This document shows, piece after piece, positions 8,646 to 16,878 of a stretch of DNA of 64,000 nucleotides. The number at the start of each line of letters is the position of its first letter. The stretch's first letter is position 1. The translations under genes were made by a program, and so were the position numbers. The notes under the pieces are model-generated. The model was not told the origin of the DNA. It saw only the letters and a list, made by a program, of their open reading frames with translations, and made no database searches. Origin of the DNA: Pseudaquabacterium terrae (GTDB lineage: Bacteria > Pseudomonadota > Gammaproteobacteria > Burkholderiales > Burkholderiaceae_C); NCBI RefSeq assembly GCF_013266755.1, contig NZ_JABRWJ010000006.1, positions 1-64,000 on the forward strand. Direction: 5' to 3'.

Positions 8646-11600
8646 TCGCTGCTTCCCTTGCCGCGCGCCAGCTTTGCATCGAGCTGCTTGGCCAGCCGCT
8701 CGACCTGGTTCGATGCGGTGTGATCGAGCTTCAGCCGCTCCTCGGTGGCGGCGATCAACGGCATGATGATCTTGCGGTAGGTCACGGCAATCTCCAGCAC
8801 CGCCTGCGCGAGGCGCAGCGACTCGGGTTCCTCGGCATCGGGCGCCGGGGCCGGCGCCGGCTTCAGCTCGCCGACCGCGCGCGCCACTTCGAGCAAGGTC
8901 GACGCGATGCGCGTGCTGCCATCGGCATCGTCACCGCCGAGCTGGCGGCGGCGCGTGAAGGCCTCGGTGATCGCCCGCCAGCGCGCCGCTTCATCGGCGC
9001 TCGGCGCGCCCAGCAGCTGCGCCAGCCGCAACAGGTTCTCCTCGGCCCCGGTGGTCAGCGTCTGCGCCTCGCCGCGGTAGTGGTCGCGCAGCAGCGCGTC
9101 GAGCTCGCTGTCGCTCATCAACGGCGTTATCCGCCCGGCCAGCTTGACCATGTTGCGGTAGCTGCCCTGCAGCTTGAACGGCGGCGCGTCGCGGTAGGCG
9201 TCCTGCTGCGCGGCCGAGGCGATGTAGGCCAGGTTGACCTTCAGCAGCAGGTCGCGCGCACGCGCCAGCCGGCCGAGCAGCGCGACCAGCTCGTCGAGCT
9301 CGGCGCCGCTGTACGGGTGCGCGAATTCGCTGCTCGCGACGTCACCGCCCTCGGCCAGCGCGACCAGCCGGTGCAGGTCCTTCGGGTCGCGCGACGACAG
9401 CGGCAGCAGCACCGGATTGGAGGTCAGGCAGTTCTCGATGTACGACAGCGCGAACAGCGCCTCGCGGCCCGACAGCACGTCGCCCAGGTTGTGGATGTCG
9501 GCGCGGTTGGCCAGCATGTCGGGGATCTTGAAGACCTCCCCCGACTCGGTGTACGGGTTGCCGGCCATCACGATCGCGAAGCGCTTGCCGCGCAGGTCGT
9601 AGGTGCGCGGCTCGCCGTTCCACACGCCTTCGATGCGCCGCGTCGCATCGGCCAGCGCGATGAACTTCTGCAGGAACTCGGGCGCGGTGTGCTGGATGTC
9701 GTCGAGGTACAGCATCACGTTGCTGCCCATCGCAAGACCGAGGTTCAGTTTCTCCAGCTCCTGGCGCGCCGCGCTGTTCGGCGCTGCCGCCGGGTCGACC
9801 GACGTGACGTGGTGGCCGAGCACCGGGCAGTTGATGCGCACGAAGACCAGGCCCAGCCGGTCGGCCACGTACTCCATCAGCGTCGTCTTGCCGTAGCCCG
9901 GTGGCGAGATCAGCAGCAGCAGGCCCATGCGGTCGCTGCGCGCGGCCGCGCCGGCCGCGCCGAGCTGCTTGGACAGGTTGTCGCCGACCAGCGGCAGGTA
10001 GACCTCGTCGATCAGCCGGTTGCGCACGAAGGTCGACAACGGCTTGGCCTGGAACTGAGAAAGCTTCAGCCGCTGCTTCTCGGCCGCCAGCAGCGCATGG
10101 CGGCGGCGGCGGAAGGCCTCGAAGCCGGGCTGCACCTGCGTGACGTGGTGGTTGAAGCGCTGCCAGAAATCATTGAGCTGCAGCGGCAGCGTCCCGTGGC
10201 TGATGCGGGCATGCTCGCCGAGCAGGCCTTCGATCGTGGCCGAGAGCTCGGCGTTGTGACGCTGCCGCGCGCCCGGCAGCGCCAGCGCGGCGGCCGCCTC
10301 GTCGACCCAGGCGCTGGCCGCGTCGCCCTGCGTGCCGGCGAACGCGGCGACCCAGTCGCGCGCCAGCTGCCAGCGCTCGGCCGGCGCCGCGGCATCGAGG
10401 TCGTGCTGCCACGCGGCGAGCTGGCCCGAGCGTTCGAGAGCGCGCTTCAGGTCCGCCGCCAGATCCTCGGCGCGGCCGCTGATGATCCAGCCGTCGGCGC
10501 TGCGCGGATCGGCGAGCTGACGCACCAGGTAAGCGGCCGCCTCGGCGCGAACACCCGGCTCGGCGTTGAATGCCGACAGCGCCGTCGCCAGCTCGTGCTG
10601 CAGCGTCTCGAGCGCCGCGCCGGCGCCGAATGCCGCCTGCAGCTGCAGCGCGGTGCGGGCGCGCCGCTGCAACGCTGCGCGGGCCTCGGCATCGATGCCC
10701 TGCTCGACGTAGCGCAGCGCCAGGGTGCGCGCCACCGGCCCGTAGGCCAGCAGGCCGGCGCCCTGCTGCAGCCGCGCCAGCGCGCGCAAGAGCCTGGTCG
10801 CGTCCTCGTCGTGCACGCCCTTCTGGTAACCCTCCTGGTAGCGCGCGGTGGCGGCGCTGCGCACGGCATCGCGCAGCGGATCCGCGCCACCCTCGGGCGT
10901 GACCTGCAGCAGCGCCGCATCGATCGCGCCGCGGCCGTCGAGCAGCTCGCGCAGCAGCGTGCCGGCCAGGTACTCGGCACGGGCGAGCGTGGCGCTCTCG
11001 GACAGCAGCGCCTGCTGCCAGAACGGCTTCAGCGCCTCCAGCTCGGCATCGTGCGCCGGCGCCTGGTAGTCGGTGCCGGTCAGCTGCCAGACCAGGCCGT
11101 CTCCCGCGGGCACCAGCGTCAGGTCCAGCGGCTGGCGGTTGATGGTGAACGCATGCGGGCCGAAGCGCAGCGTCTGCCCGTCGTCGGCGACCAGCTCGCG
11201 TTGATCACGCACGGCGCGCAATGCCGCATCGTGCGCCGCCTTCAGCCGCGTGGCGATGTCGTCGGCGGCCACCGCCGAGCCGAGCGAGCGCAGCTCGTCG
11301 ATCAGCTGCCGCAGCTTGCCGAGCATCGGGTCGGCGGCGAAGTAGCTGTGCACCTGCGCCGGCTCGCGCAGCGCCGCGACACGGCGCGGCACGCCGTCGA
11401 GGATGCGGCCCGCTGCCTCGGCCAGCGCCTGCGCGCGGCGCTGCTGCGCCTCGACCAGGTCCTGGCGCCGCGCGGCCAGCGCCTCGTAGACCGTCTCGCG
11501 CTGCTCGGCGATGTCGGCGATGAATTCATCGTGCTCGGCAAATCGGCCTTCCAGCTCCTCCAGCTGTGCGAGCAGGCGCGTCAAGGCCTCGTCGCACTTC

Positions 11601-13792
11601 TCCGGCGAGTCGGCGAATTCCAGCGCGTTCTCGACCGCCTGGCCGAAGAGCTTGAACTGCGCGCCGAACTCGGCCCGCGCCTCGGTCGCGCCCAACGCCT
11701 TGCGCCGCTGGCGCGCTTCGGCGCGCTGCTTGTTGATGTCGGCGTACAGCGTCGAGATGCGGTCGAGGATGCGCGTGCGCACCACCGCGTCGCCGCCGGG
11801 CAGGCTGCCGAGCTGCGATGTCAGCAGGTCCAGCCCCGCCGCCTGTGCATCGAGCTTGCGCAGCAGTTCGGCCAGCGCCGGCGAGCTCTGGGCTTGCGCC
11901 AGCTCGGCCGCCAGTTGCTGCAGCCCGCGCTGCTGGCCGTCGAAGGCGTTGTCGGCGGCCAGGAACTGCAGCGCGCGTTCGCCGACGCGCTGTTGCTCGG
12001 CGGCGAGCACCACGTCCATCGCGGCGATCGCCGACACGTCGGCGTAGCGCAGGTCCTTCAAGCCGTGCAGCGCGCCGCGGTGCTCGCGCAAGCGGTCGAG
12101 CGCCTTGACGAAGTCCTCGGGCTGGCGCCACAGCATGCTGGCGATGTCGGTCAGCAGCGCGCGCTGCGAGCGCGTGGCCTGCTCGATCGCCTGCGCGGTC
12201 TGACGCCGGATCGCATCGACCTTCTCGAACTCGGCCAGCGTCGCGCGCGCGCCATCGACGACCGCGCGCAGGTCGTCCGACAGGCCCTGCGCCTCGGGTT
12301 CGTCGAGCCAGAAGAACGCATCGGCGATGCGCCCAGCCTGGCGGATCAGGTCCTCGTAGGCCGCGCGCGTCGGCGCCTGCTCGGCCAGCGCGCGCGCGAT
12401 GCCGATCAGGTCCGAGATGCCGCGCACCAGCTCGGCATTGCCGATGCGACCGAAGAAGCCTTCGGCCGGCGGCTGCGCCTGTGCGTATTCGTCGTGCGCG
12501 AACGGCGTGCGCCACAGCTGCATCGGGTGCAAACGCGTCGGCTCGCCGCGCTCGTCCTGGAACACCAGCAGGCGGCCATCCGGGAAACGCGCGTAGCCAT
12601 GCGCGACGATCGGCGCGGCCAGCGCCTTGTCGATCAGGTTGTACGAGAACAGCGCGTACAGGCCCTTGAGCGGCTCGTAGAAGACGTAGAGCACGTCCTC
12701 GCCGTTGGGCGAGCGGATCATCCGCTTGAAGCGCAGCCCGGCGACCACCTCCGCGGGCAGATCGAAGCGCTTGTGCTCGCCCGACTGCAGCACATAACCG
12801 CCGGGGAAGACGATGCCGTGGTCCTCGGGCAGCTGCACGCAGGCGCTGCCGATCGCATCGATGCGCTGCACCTGCTGCGTGCGCGGGATGTAGACGAGAT
12901 GACGCTGCTGCGATTCGCGGTACGGCCGCATGCGCAGCAGGATCAGCTGGCCGACGCGCGCATAGGCCAGCTCGGCATCGGCCAGCGACTGGTGCGCATC
13001 GTCGACCGGCTCGCTGTAGATGCCCAGGCCCGTCTCGGTGTTGTTCTCGACCTTGACCGTCAGGTCGCCGCCGGTGGTCTCGACGAACACCGTGTCGAGC
13101 ACGTTGACGTGCGGATGCTTGCCCAGCACATGGTCCTCGCGCGTGGCGGGCGTCCACTCGAAGTCATGGCTGGCGGGAAGCGCGATGTCGCGCTCGCCGC
13201 GATTGTCGACGTAGCGCACGCTGCCGTCGCGCTCGAGCTGCCAGCGGAAGACGCGCACGTCGCTCAGCTGCTGGCCGATCTGGAACGACGCCAGCAGCTT
13301 GTCGGTGGTGACGCGCAGCTGCAGCAGCGAGGCCTGCTTGTAATAAGCGTAGAGCTCGCGGAAGTCGGAGACGAAGCGCGCTTCCTCGAGGAAGCTGCCG
13401 GCCAGCGGCACCGGCTCCAGCTCATCGCCGCTGCCGTCGGCCAGGCGGTACAGCGCGAACACGTCGCCGACCGCCGTTTCCTTGCGCAAGCCGATGAAGA
13501 CGTTGTAGCCGAACAGCAGCAGCTCGCCGATGCGCACGATGTCGCGCGCGACGCAATTGTTGTCGGTGCGCGCGCGCGTGCGCTTCAGCAGCGCCTGCTC
13601 GCTGCGCCCGAAGGCCGCCAGCCGCGCCTCGTTCAGCGCCTGCGCTTTGCCGTTCAGCGTGCGGCCGAGCGTCGCCAGGCGCGACTTCAGCAGCTCGTAG
13701 CTGCCGCTTTGCGCGACCAGCGGGTCGCCGGCCGCGGGCGCCTCGACGGCTGCAGCGGTGTCGGCGCTCACCGCGCCATCGGTCGATGCCAT
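8642..13792 (-). CDS. Giant AAA+ 'DNA repair ATPase' with coiled-coil region
   Basis: 1716 residues. The first ~450 residues resemble the DUF3686-type N-domain (NNCVARDIVRIGELLLFGYNV near residues 75-100), followed by a long Ala/Gln/Glu/Arg-rich coiled-coil zone (about 450-850). A C-terminal AAA+ module has Walker A PPGYGKTT (about 1295-1302), Walker B LYLDDIQ (about 1359-1365), sensor-1 IVMAGNPY (about 1409) and an Arg-rich MLANRADIHNLGD. This architecture is usually annotated 'ATPase involved in DNA repair', an annotation with little experimental backing. The ATG at 13792 is 30 bp after the flotillin stop, and the 3' end overlaps the PLD gene by 4 bp. No membrane helix is seen. A long open frame on the opposite strand is a GC-rich mirror, not a gene. 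Confidence 0.85.
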   Translation of the reverse strand: MASTDGAVSADTAAAVEAPAAGDPLVAQSGSYELLKSRLATLGRTLNGKAQALNEARLAAFGRSEQALLKRTRARTDNNCVARDIVRIGELLLFGYNVFIGLRKETAVGDVFALYRLADGSGDELEPVPLAGSFLEEARFVSDFRELYAYYKQASLLQLRVTTDKLLASFQIGQQLSDVRVFRWQLERDGSVRYVDNRGERDIALPASHDFEWTPATREDHVLGKHPHVNVLDTVFVETTGGDLTVKVENNTETGLGIYSEPVDDAHQSLADAELAYARVGQLILLRMRPYRESQQRHLVYIPRTQQVQRIDAIGSACVQLPEDHGIVFPGGYVLQSGEHKRFDLPAEVVAGLRFKRMIRSPNGEDVLYVFYEPLKGLYALFSYNLIDKALAAPIVAHGYARFPDGRLLVFQDERGEPTRLHPMQLWRTPFAHDEYAQAQPPAEGFFGRIGNAELVRGISDLIGIARALAEQAPTRAAYEDLIRQAGRIADAFFWLDEPEAQGLSDDLRAVVDGARATLAEFEKVDAIRRQTAQAIEQATRSQRALLTDIASMLWRQPEDFVKALDRLREHRGALHGLKDLRYADVSAIAAMDVVLAAEQQRVGERALQFLAADNAFDGQQRGLQQLAAELAQAQSSPALAELLRKLDAQAAGLDLLTSQLGSLPGGDAVVRTRILDRISTLYADINKQRAEARQRRKALGATEARAEFGAQFKLFGQAVENALEFADSPEKCDEALTRLLAQLEELEGRFAEHDEFIADIAEQRETVYEALAARRQDLVEAQQRRAQALAEAAGRILDGVPRRVAALREPAQVHSYFAADPMLGKLRQLIDELRSLGSAVAADDIATRLKAAHDAALRAVRDQRELVADDGQTLRFGPHAFTINRQPLDLTLVPAGDGLVWQLTGTDYQAPAHDAELEALKPFWQQALLSESATLARAEYLAGTLLRELLDGRGAIDAALLQVTPEGGADPLRDAVRSAATARYQEGYQKGVHDEDATRLLRALARLQQGAGLLAYGPVARTLALRYVEQGIDAEARAALQRRARTALQLQAAFGAGAALETLQHELATALSAFNAEPGVRAEAAAYLVRQLADPRSADGWIISGRAEDLAADLKRALERSGQLAAWQHDLDAAAPAERWQLARDWVAAFAGTQGDAASAWVDEAAAALALPGARQRHNAELSATIEGLLGEHARISHGTLPLQLNDFWQRFNHHVTQVQPGFEAFRRRRHALLAAEKQRLKLSQFQAKPLSTFVRNRLIDEVYLPLVGDNLSKQLGAAGAAARSDRMGLLLLISPPGYGKTTLMEYVADRLGLVFVRINCPVLGHHVTSVDPAAAPNSAARQELEKLNLGLAMGSNVMLYLDDIQHTAPEFLQKFIALADATRRIEGVWNGEPRTYDLRGKRFAIVMAGNPYTESGEVFKIPDMLANRADIHNLGDVLSGREALFALSYIENCLTSNPVLLPLSSRDPKDLHRLVALAEGGDVASSEFAHPYSGAELDELVALLGRLARARDLLLKVNLAYIASAAQQDAYRDAPPFKLQGSYRNMVKLAGRITPLMSDSELDALLRDHYRGEAQTLTTGAEENLLRLAQLLGAPSADEAARWRAITEAFTRRRQLGGDDADGSTRIASTLLEVARAVGELKPAPAPAPDAEEPESLRLAQAVLEIAVTYRKIIMPLIAATEERLKLDHTASNQVERLAKQLDAKLARGKGSSE

Positions 13793-13822
13793 GCGCTGAG
13801 GTCCTGACGCGTCGATAACGCG

Positions 13823-15970
13823 TTACTGCGGCAGCCGCGCCTGCAGCGATTGCAGCGCGGCCTGGAAGGCGGCCTTCTGCGGCTCGGTGCCGTCGCGCAT
13901 CACCTTGGCCATCAGCCCGGCGAGCGTCAGGTTCTGCAGCTCGGCCGACGAGCTGCCGAGCGCGCCGACCAGGCCGCGCAGGTCGCCGACCATGTCGCGC
14001 TCGCCGCTCAGGTAGTCCTTCAGCCCGGCCTGCAGCGTCTGGCTCTTGCCGATCACGCCGTCGATGCCCTTGCCGAGCGCCAGCGCGCCGACGAAGCGCT
14101 CGAAGTAGTCGCCCTGGCCGCCGACGATGTCGATCTTGGTGTTGGCCATCGCCGTGCCCAGCACCTCGGCCTGGTCCTTGGCGATCGCCTGCTGCGCATC
14201 GATGCCCTTGAGCGTCTCGACGTGCGACTTCTCCAGCCGCATGCGGAATTCCTCGTGGTCGCGCGTCTCGGCGCTCATCGCCTTCATCGCAGCGAACTTG
14301 GTCTCCAGGCCCTTGGCCTCGGCGAGGAAGCGGGCCTCGATGGTCGATGCTTCGGCCTGGCCCGACTTCACGGTGGCATCGGCATCGAGCAGGCGCACGT
14401 TGACATCGGCCAGGCCGAGCTTCTCCTTGCCCTCGGCCTCGGCGCCCAGCTTGGCGCGCAGGCCGGTGGCCTCGGCCGAGGCGCGCGCCTCGATCACCTG
14501 CGCCTCGGCCTGGCCGACCTTCAGCGTCGCCTCGGCGCCGGCCGAGCGCACGTGCACGTCGGCCATGCCCTGCTTCTCCAGCGCATCGGCCTTGACCATC
14601 AGCACCTTGGCCTCGGCCAGGCCCGACGCGGCCGACAGCGCCTCGACGCCCTCGGCCTCGCGCTTCTTCGCCTCGGCCGACTTCTCGGCGACCTTCAGCC
14701 GCGCCTCGGCCATCGTGATCTCCTCGGCCGCCAGGTGCTTGGCGCGGCGCTCCTGGCCCTCGGCGGCCTTGACCTCGAGCAGCAACTTCTCCTCGGCCTG
14801 GCCCTCGGCCATGATGATGGTCGACTTCTTCGTGCGGTCGGCTTCGGACGTGACGCGCAGCTCCTTGATCGCCTCTTCCTGCTCGGCGACCGTGCGCTCG
14901 ACGACGATGCGCTCGCGGATCACGTCGGCGATCGCCTTCTTCTGCACCTCGACCGCGCGGTCCTTGTCGATCTTCTGCAGCGTCACTTCCTTCTCGCGGT
15001 CGACGACCTCGAGCTCGCGCGCACGCGTGACCTTCTCTTCCTCGATCGCCACCGCGCGCTTGCGGTTGTTCTCGGCCACTTCCTTCTCGCGCTGCGTGTT
15101 CTCGTTCTGCACCGCAATGACCTGCTCGGACTGCAGCCGCGCCAGCTCGGACTTGGAGCGCTCCTCGGCCTGGATCTTCAGCGTCTCGGCCTGTTCGCGG
15201 GCACGCACGCTGGCCACCTCACGGGCCTGGCGTGCCTGCGCATCGGCGGCCTGGCGCTCCAGCTCCAGCAGCGCCTCCTGCGTCTCGACGTCCTTCTTCT
15301 TGATCTGCATTTCCTCGTTGCGGCGCAGCTCGTTGGTGCGCACATGCTCGACCGCCGTCAGCTCGGTGATCTTCTTGATGCCCTGCGCATCGAGGATGTT
15401 GCTGTTGTCGAGCTTGGACAGCGGCGTCTGCTCGAGGTAATCGATCGCCGCGTCCTCGAGCACGTAACCCGACAGGTCGTCGCCGATCTGCGCAATGATC
15501 TCGTCGCGAAAACGGTCGCGCGCGCCGTACAGGTCGATGAAATCGAGCGACTTGCCCACCGTCTTCAGCGCCTCGGAGAATTTCGCCGAGAACAGCTCTT
15601 CCAGCGTGTCGTGGTTCGACGCGCGCGCGCAGCCCACCGCCTGCGCGACCTTCAGCACGTCCTCGGCGGTCTTGTTGACGCGCACGTAGAAGCGCACCTT
15701 GATGTCGGCGCGGATGTTGTCGCGGCAGATCAGGCCCTCGTTGCCGGAGCGGTCGATCTCGATCGTCTTGACCGAGATGTCCATCAGCTCGGCCTTGTGG
15801 ATGATCGGGTAGACCATGCGGCCGGTGAAGGTGACCTCGGGTTCGGCGCGCAGCGTATTGGCGATCAGCGCATAACCCTGCTCGATCTTGCGGTAGAACT
15901 TCGCGAGCATCGCGAACAGGCCGAGGATCAGGACGGCCAGCACGATGGCGGCAATGATGAGCGGTTCCAT
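13823..15970 (-). CDS. Flotillin/SPFH-domain protein, YqiK-like
   Basis: 715 residues. One N-terminal membrane helix (about 3-25) leads into an SPFH/band 7 domain (about 28-205), then a very long Glu/Ala/Lys-rich coiled coil (about 210-610) and a C-terminal segment starting near IDIVGGQGDYFERF. E. coli YqiK, the closest known relative by architecture, is about 550 residues; the extra length is in the coiled coil. There an approximately 45-residue unit occurs twice: GMADVHVRSAGAEATLKVGQ and GLADVNVRLLDADATVKSGQ begin the two copies. Flotillins oligomerise to organise membrane microdomains. It follows the OB-fold membrane protein by 35 bp and precedes the giant ATPase by 30 bp, so the three are probably cotranscribed. 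Confidence 0.9.
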   Translation of the reverse strand: MEPLIIAAIVLAVLILGLFAMLAKFYRKIEQGYALIANTLRAEPEVTFTGRMVYPIIHKAELMDISVKTIEIDRSGNEGLICRDNIRADIKVRFYVRVNKTAEDVLKVAQAVGCARASNHDTLEELFSAKFSEALKTVGKSLDFIDLYGARDRFRDEIIAQIGDDLSGYVLEDAAIDYLEQTPLSKLDNSNILDAQGIKKITELTAVEHVRTNELRRNEEMQIKKKDVETQEALLELERQAADAQARQAREVASVRAREQAETLKIQAEERSKSELARLQSEQVIAVQNENTQREKEVAENNRKRAVAIEEEKVTRARELEVVDREKEVTLQKIDKDRAVEVQKKAIADVIRERIVVERTVAEQEEAIKELRVTSEADRTKKSTIIMAEGQAEEKLLLEVKAAEGQERRAKHLAAEEITMAEARLKVAEKSAEAKKREAEGVEALSAASGLAEAKVLMVKADALEKQGMADVHVRSAGAEATLKVGQAEAQVIEARASAEATGLRAKLGAEAEGKEKLGLADVNVRLLDADATVKSGQAEASTIEARFLAEAKGLETKFAAMKAMSAETRDHEEFRMRLEKSHVETLKGIDAQQAIAKDQAEVLGTAMANTKIDIVGGQGDYFERFVGALALGKGIDGVIGKSQTLQAGLKDYLSGERDMVGDLRGLVGALGSSSAELQNLTLAGLMAKVMRDGTEPQKAAFQAALQSLQARLPQ

Positions 15971-16005
15971 CGATTTCCCTCAGGTCAGGTGGTGGGCAGT
16001 GGTCG

Positions 16006-16665
16006 TCAGGCGGCCGGGACGATCCGGTAGCGGGCGCGCTCGGCGTCGTAGTCGACGATACGCGCCGACGAGCCCTTGGTCAGCGCATTCGGCTCTTCGG
16101 CCCAGACGCGGATGTTGATGCTGGCGCCGCGCTGCGCGACCTCGGCGCGGCCGACTCTGGCGTTGACGACACCGGTCACCACTCGGCAGACCTGGCCGAC
16201 CAGCGCGTGGTTCGACAGCGCGGCATGGGTGATGAACAGCTTGCGCAGCGGCCGGATGGTCGCCGCGGCGAGCGGGATCGCGACCGCGAAGGCGAGCAGC
16301 AGCACGACGCTGCCGGCGACGATCGTCTGCACCCCATCCGGCAGCGGCGTCAGCGTCTGCAACTGCGGCAGCAGCCACATGCCGGCCAGGCAGCTGGCGA
16401 CCCAGGCGTACAGCACCAGCAGGCTGGCGGCCACCGAAAACGGCACGCCGTTCAGCCCGAAGGTGACGACATAGCTCGCCAGCGTCGTCAGCTCCGACGG
16501 ATCGGCGTCGGCCTGCGCCTCGATGTGCAGGTCGATGTCGAGGCCGGAATGCTCGAAGTCGACCAGGCCGATCACCGCCAGCACCCAGTAGACCAGCACG
16601 ATGCCCAGCAGCACGGTGTAGACCGCGGTGGGGTAGGAAGACACTGCTGCGCTGAAGTCGCCCAT
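16006..16665 (-). CDS. YqiJ-like membrane protein with OB-fold (NfeD-related)
   Basis: 219 residues. Three hydrophobic segments (about 14-36, 64-92 and 106-130) are followed by a soluble ~80-residue C-terminal domain with a beta-rich pattern (GQVCRVVTGVVNARVGRAEV, then INIRVWAEE) that fits the OB-fold of YqiJ/NfeD proteins. Such proteins are paired with SPFH/flotillin partners in many bacteria, as here. ATG 16665 is chosen because GAGG lies about 5 bases upstream; an extension further upstream is hydrophilic and unlikely. It is the first gene of the minus-strand operon and is divergent from the metX riboswitch leader, with about 100 bp between. Confidence 0.83.
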   Translation of the reverse strand: MGDFSAAVSSYPTAVYTVLLGIVLVYWVLAVIGLVDFEHSGLDIDLHIEAQADADPSELTTLASYVVTFGLNGVPFSVAASLLVLYAWVASCLAGMWLLPQLQTLTPLPDGVQTIVAGSVVLLLAFAVAIPLAAATIRPLRKLFITHAALSNHALVGQVCRVVTGVVNARVGRAEVAQRGASINIRVWAEEPNALTKGSSARIVDYDAERARYRIVPAA

Positions 16666-16747
16666 GCACACCTCGGTGGTCGAACGGCGGCGATGGTCGG
16701 TCGAATGCGGCGCTGCCGTCAAGCGCAAGCGCTACCGGCGCGGTCGA

Positions 16748-16753
16748 TATACT
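16748..16753 (+). promoter_or_regulatory. Probable -10 box of the metX leader
   Basis: TATACT at 16748-16753 is a good -10 hexamer and would place the transcript start near 16760, just before the first paired base of the SAM-II aptamer at 16764. No convincing -35 hexamer is visible at 16-18 bp upstream, so the call rests on the -10 and the fit to the riboswitch start. Confidence 0.5.
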
Positions 16754-16761
16754 CCGCCTCC

Positions 16762-16817
16762 ACAGCGCCGATTTGTTCCGGATTGCGGGCGCTTTAACAA
16801 ATGCCGCTAAAGAGGGA
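16762..16817 (+). promoter_or_regulatory. SAM-II riboswitch in the metX leader
   Basis: S-adenosylmethionine-binding RNA that lowers methionine synthesis when SAM is abundant. The H-type pseudoknot can be drawn directly: P1 pairs AGCGCC (16764-16769) with GGCGCT (16788-16793); P2 pairs ATTTGTT (16771-16777) with AACAAAT (16796-16802), a perfect complement. The conserved 3' segment GCTAAAGAGGGA (16806-16817) matches the family's GCUAAAAAGGG end, which contains a Shine-Dalgarno-like sequence. The order of elements and the conserved GATT and ATTGC words agree with the metX SAM-II RNA of known structure, as I remember it. It lies directly upstream of metX, a classical target. Confidence 0.92.
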
Positions 16818-16824
16818 CGCCATG

Positions 16825-16861
16825 AACCCGGTGTCCGCCTTGAAGCGGCGCCGGGTTTTTT
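16825..16861 (+). terminator. Intrinsic terminator-like hairpin between SAM-II and metX
   Basis: AACCCGG (16825-16831) pairs with CCGGGTT (16851-16857). The stem continues inward through U-G, G-C, U-G and C-G pairs (16832-16835 with 16847-16850) and, past one bulged C, GC/GC, closing on CTTGAA (16839-16844). Six T's follow at 16856-16861. A stem of this size with a U-tract, immediately after a riboswitch, suggests transcriptional attenuation. It also overlaps an in-frame ATG at 16822 that has GAGGGA four bases upstream, so translational control is an alternative or additional mechanism. Confidence 0.75.
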
Positions 16862-16878
16862 CATTGGCTGGTATTTCG

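Noticed and set aside
8720-13807. Very long open frame (about 1695 codons) on the plus strand opposite the giant ATPase
   Set aside because: It is the mirror of a high-GC gene whose codon bias removes stops in the antisense frame; the product is low-complexity Arg/Gln/Ala/Val without domains.
13850-16030. About 726-codon plus-strand frame opposite the flotillin gene
   Set aside because: Low-complexity His/Leu/Arg/Asp translation that mirrors the flotillin coiled coil; no start signals or domains.
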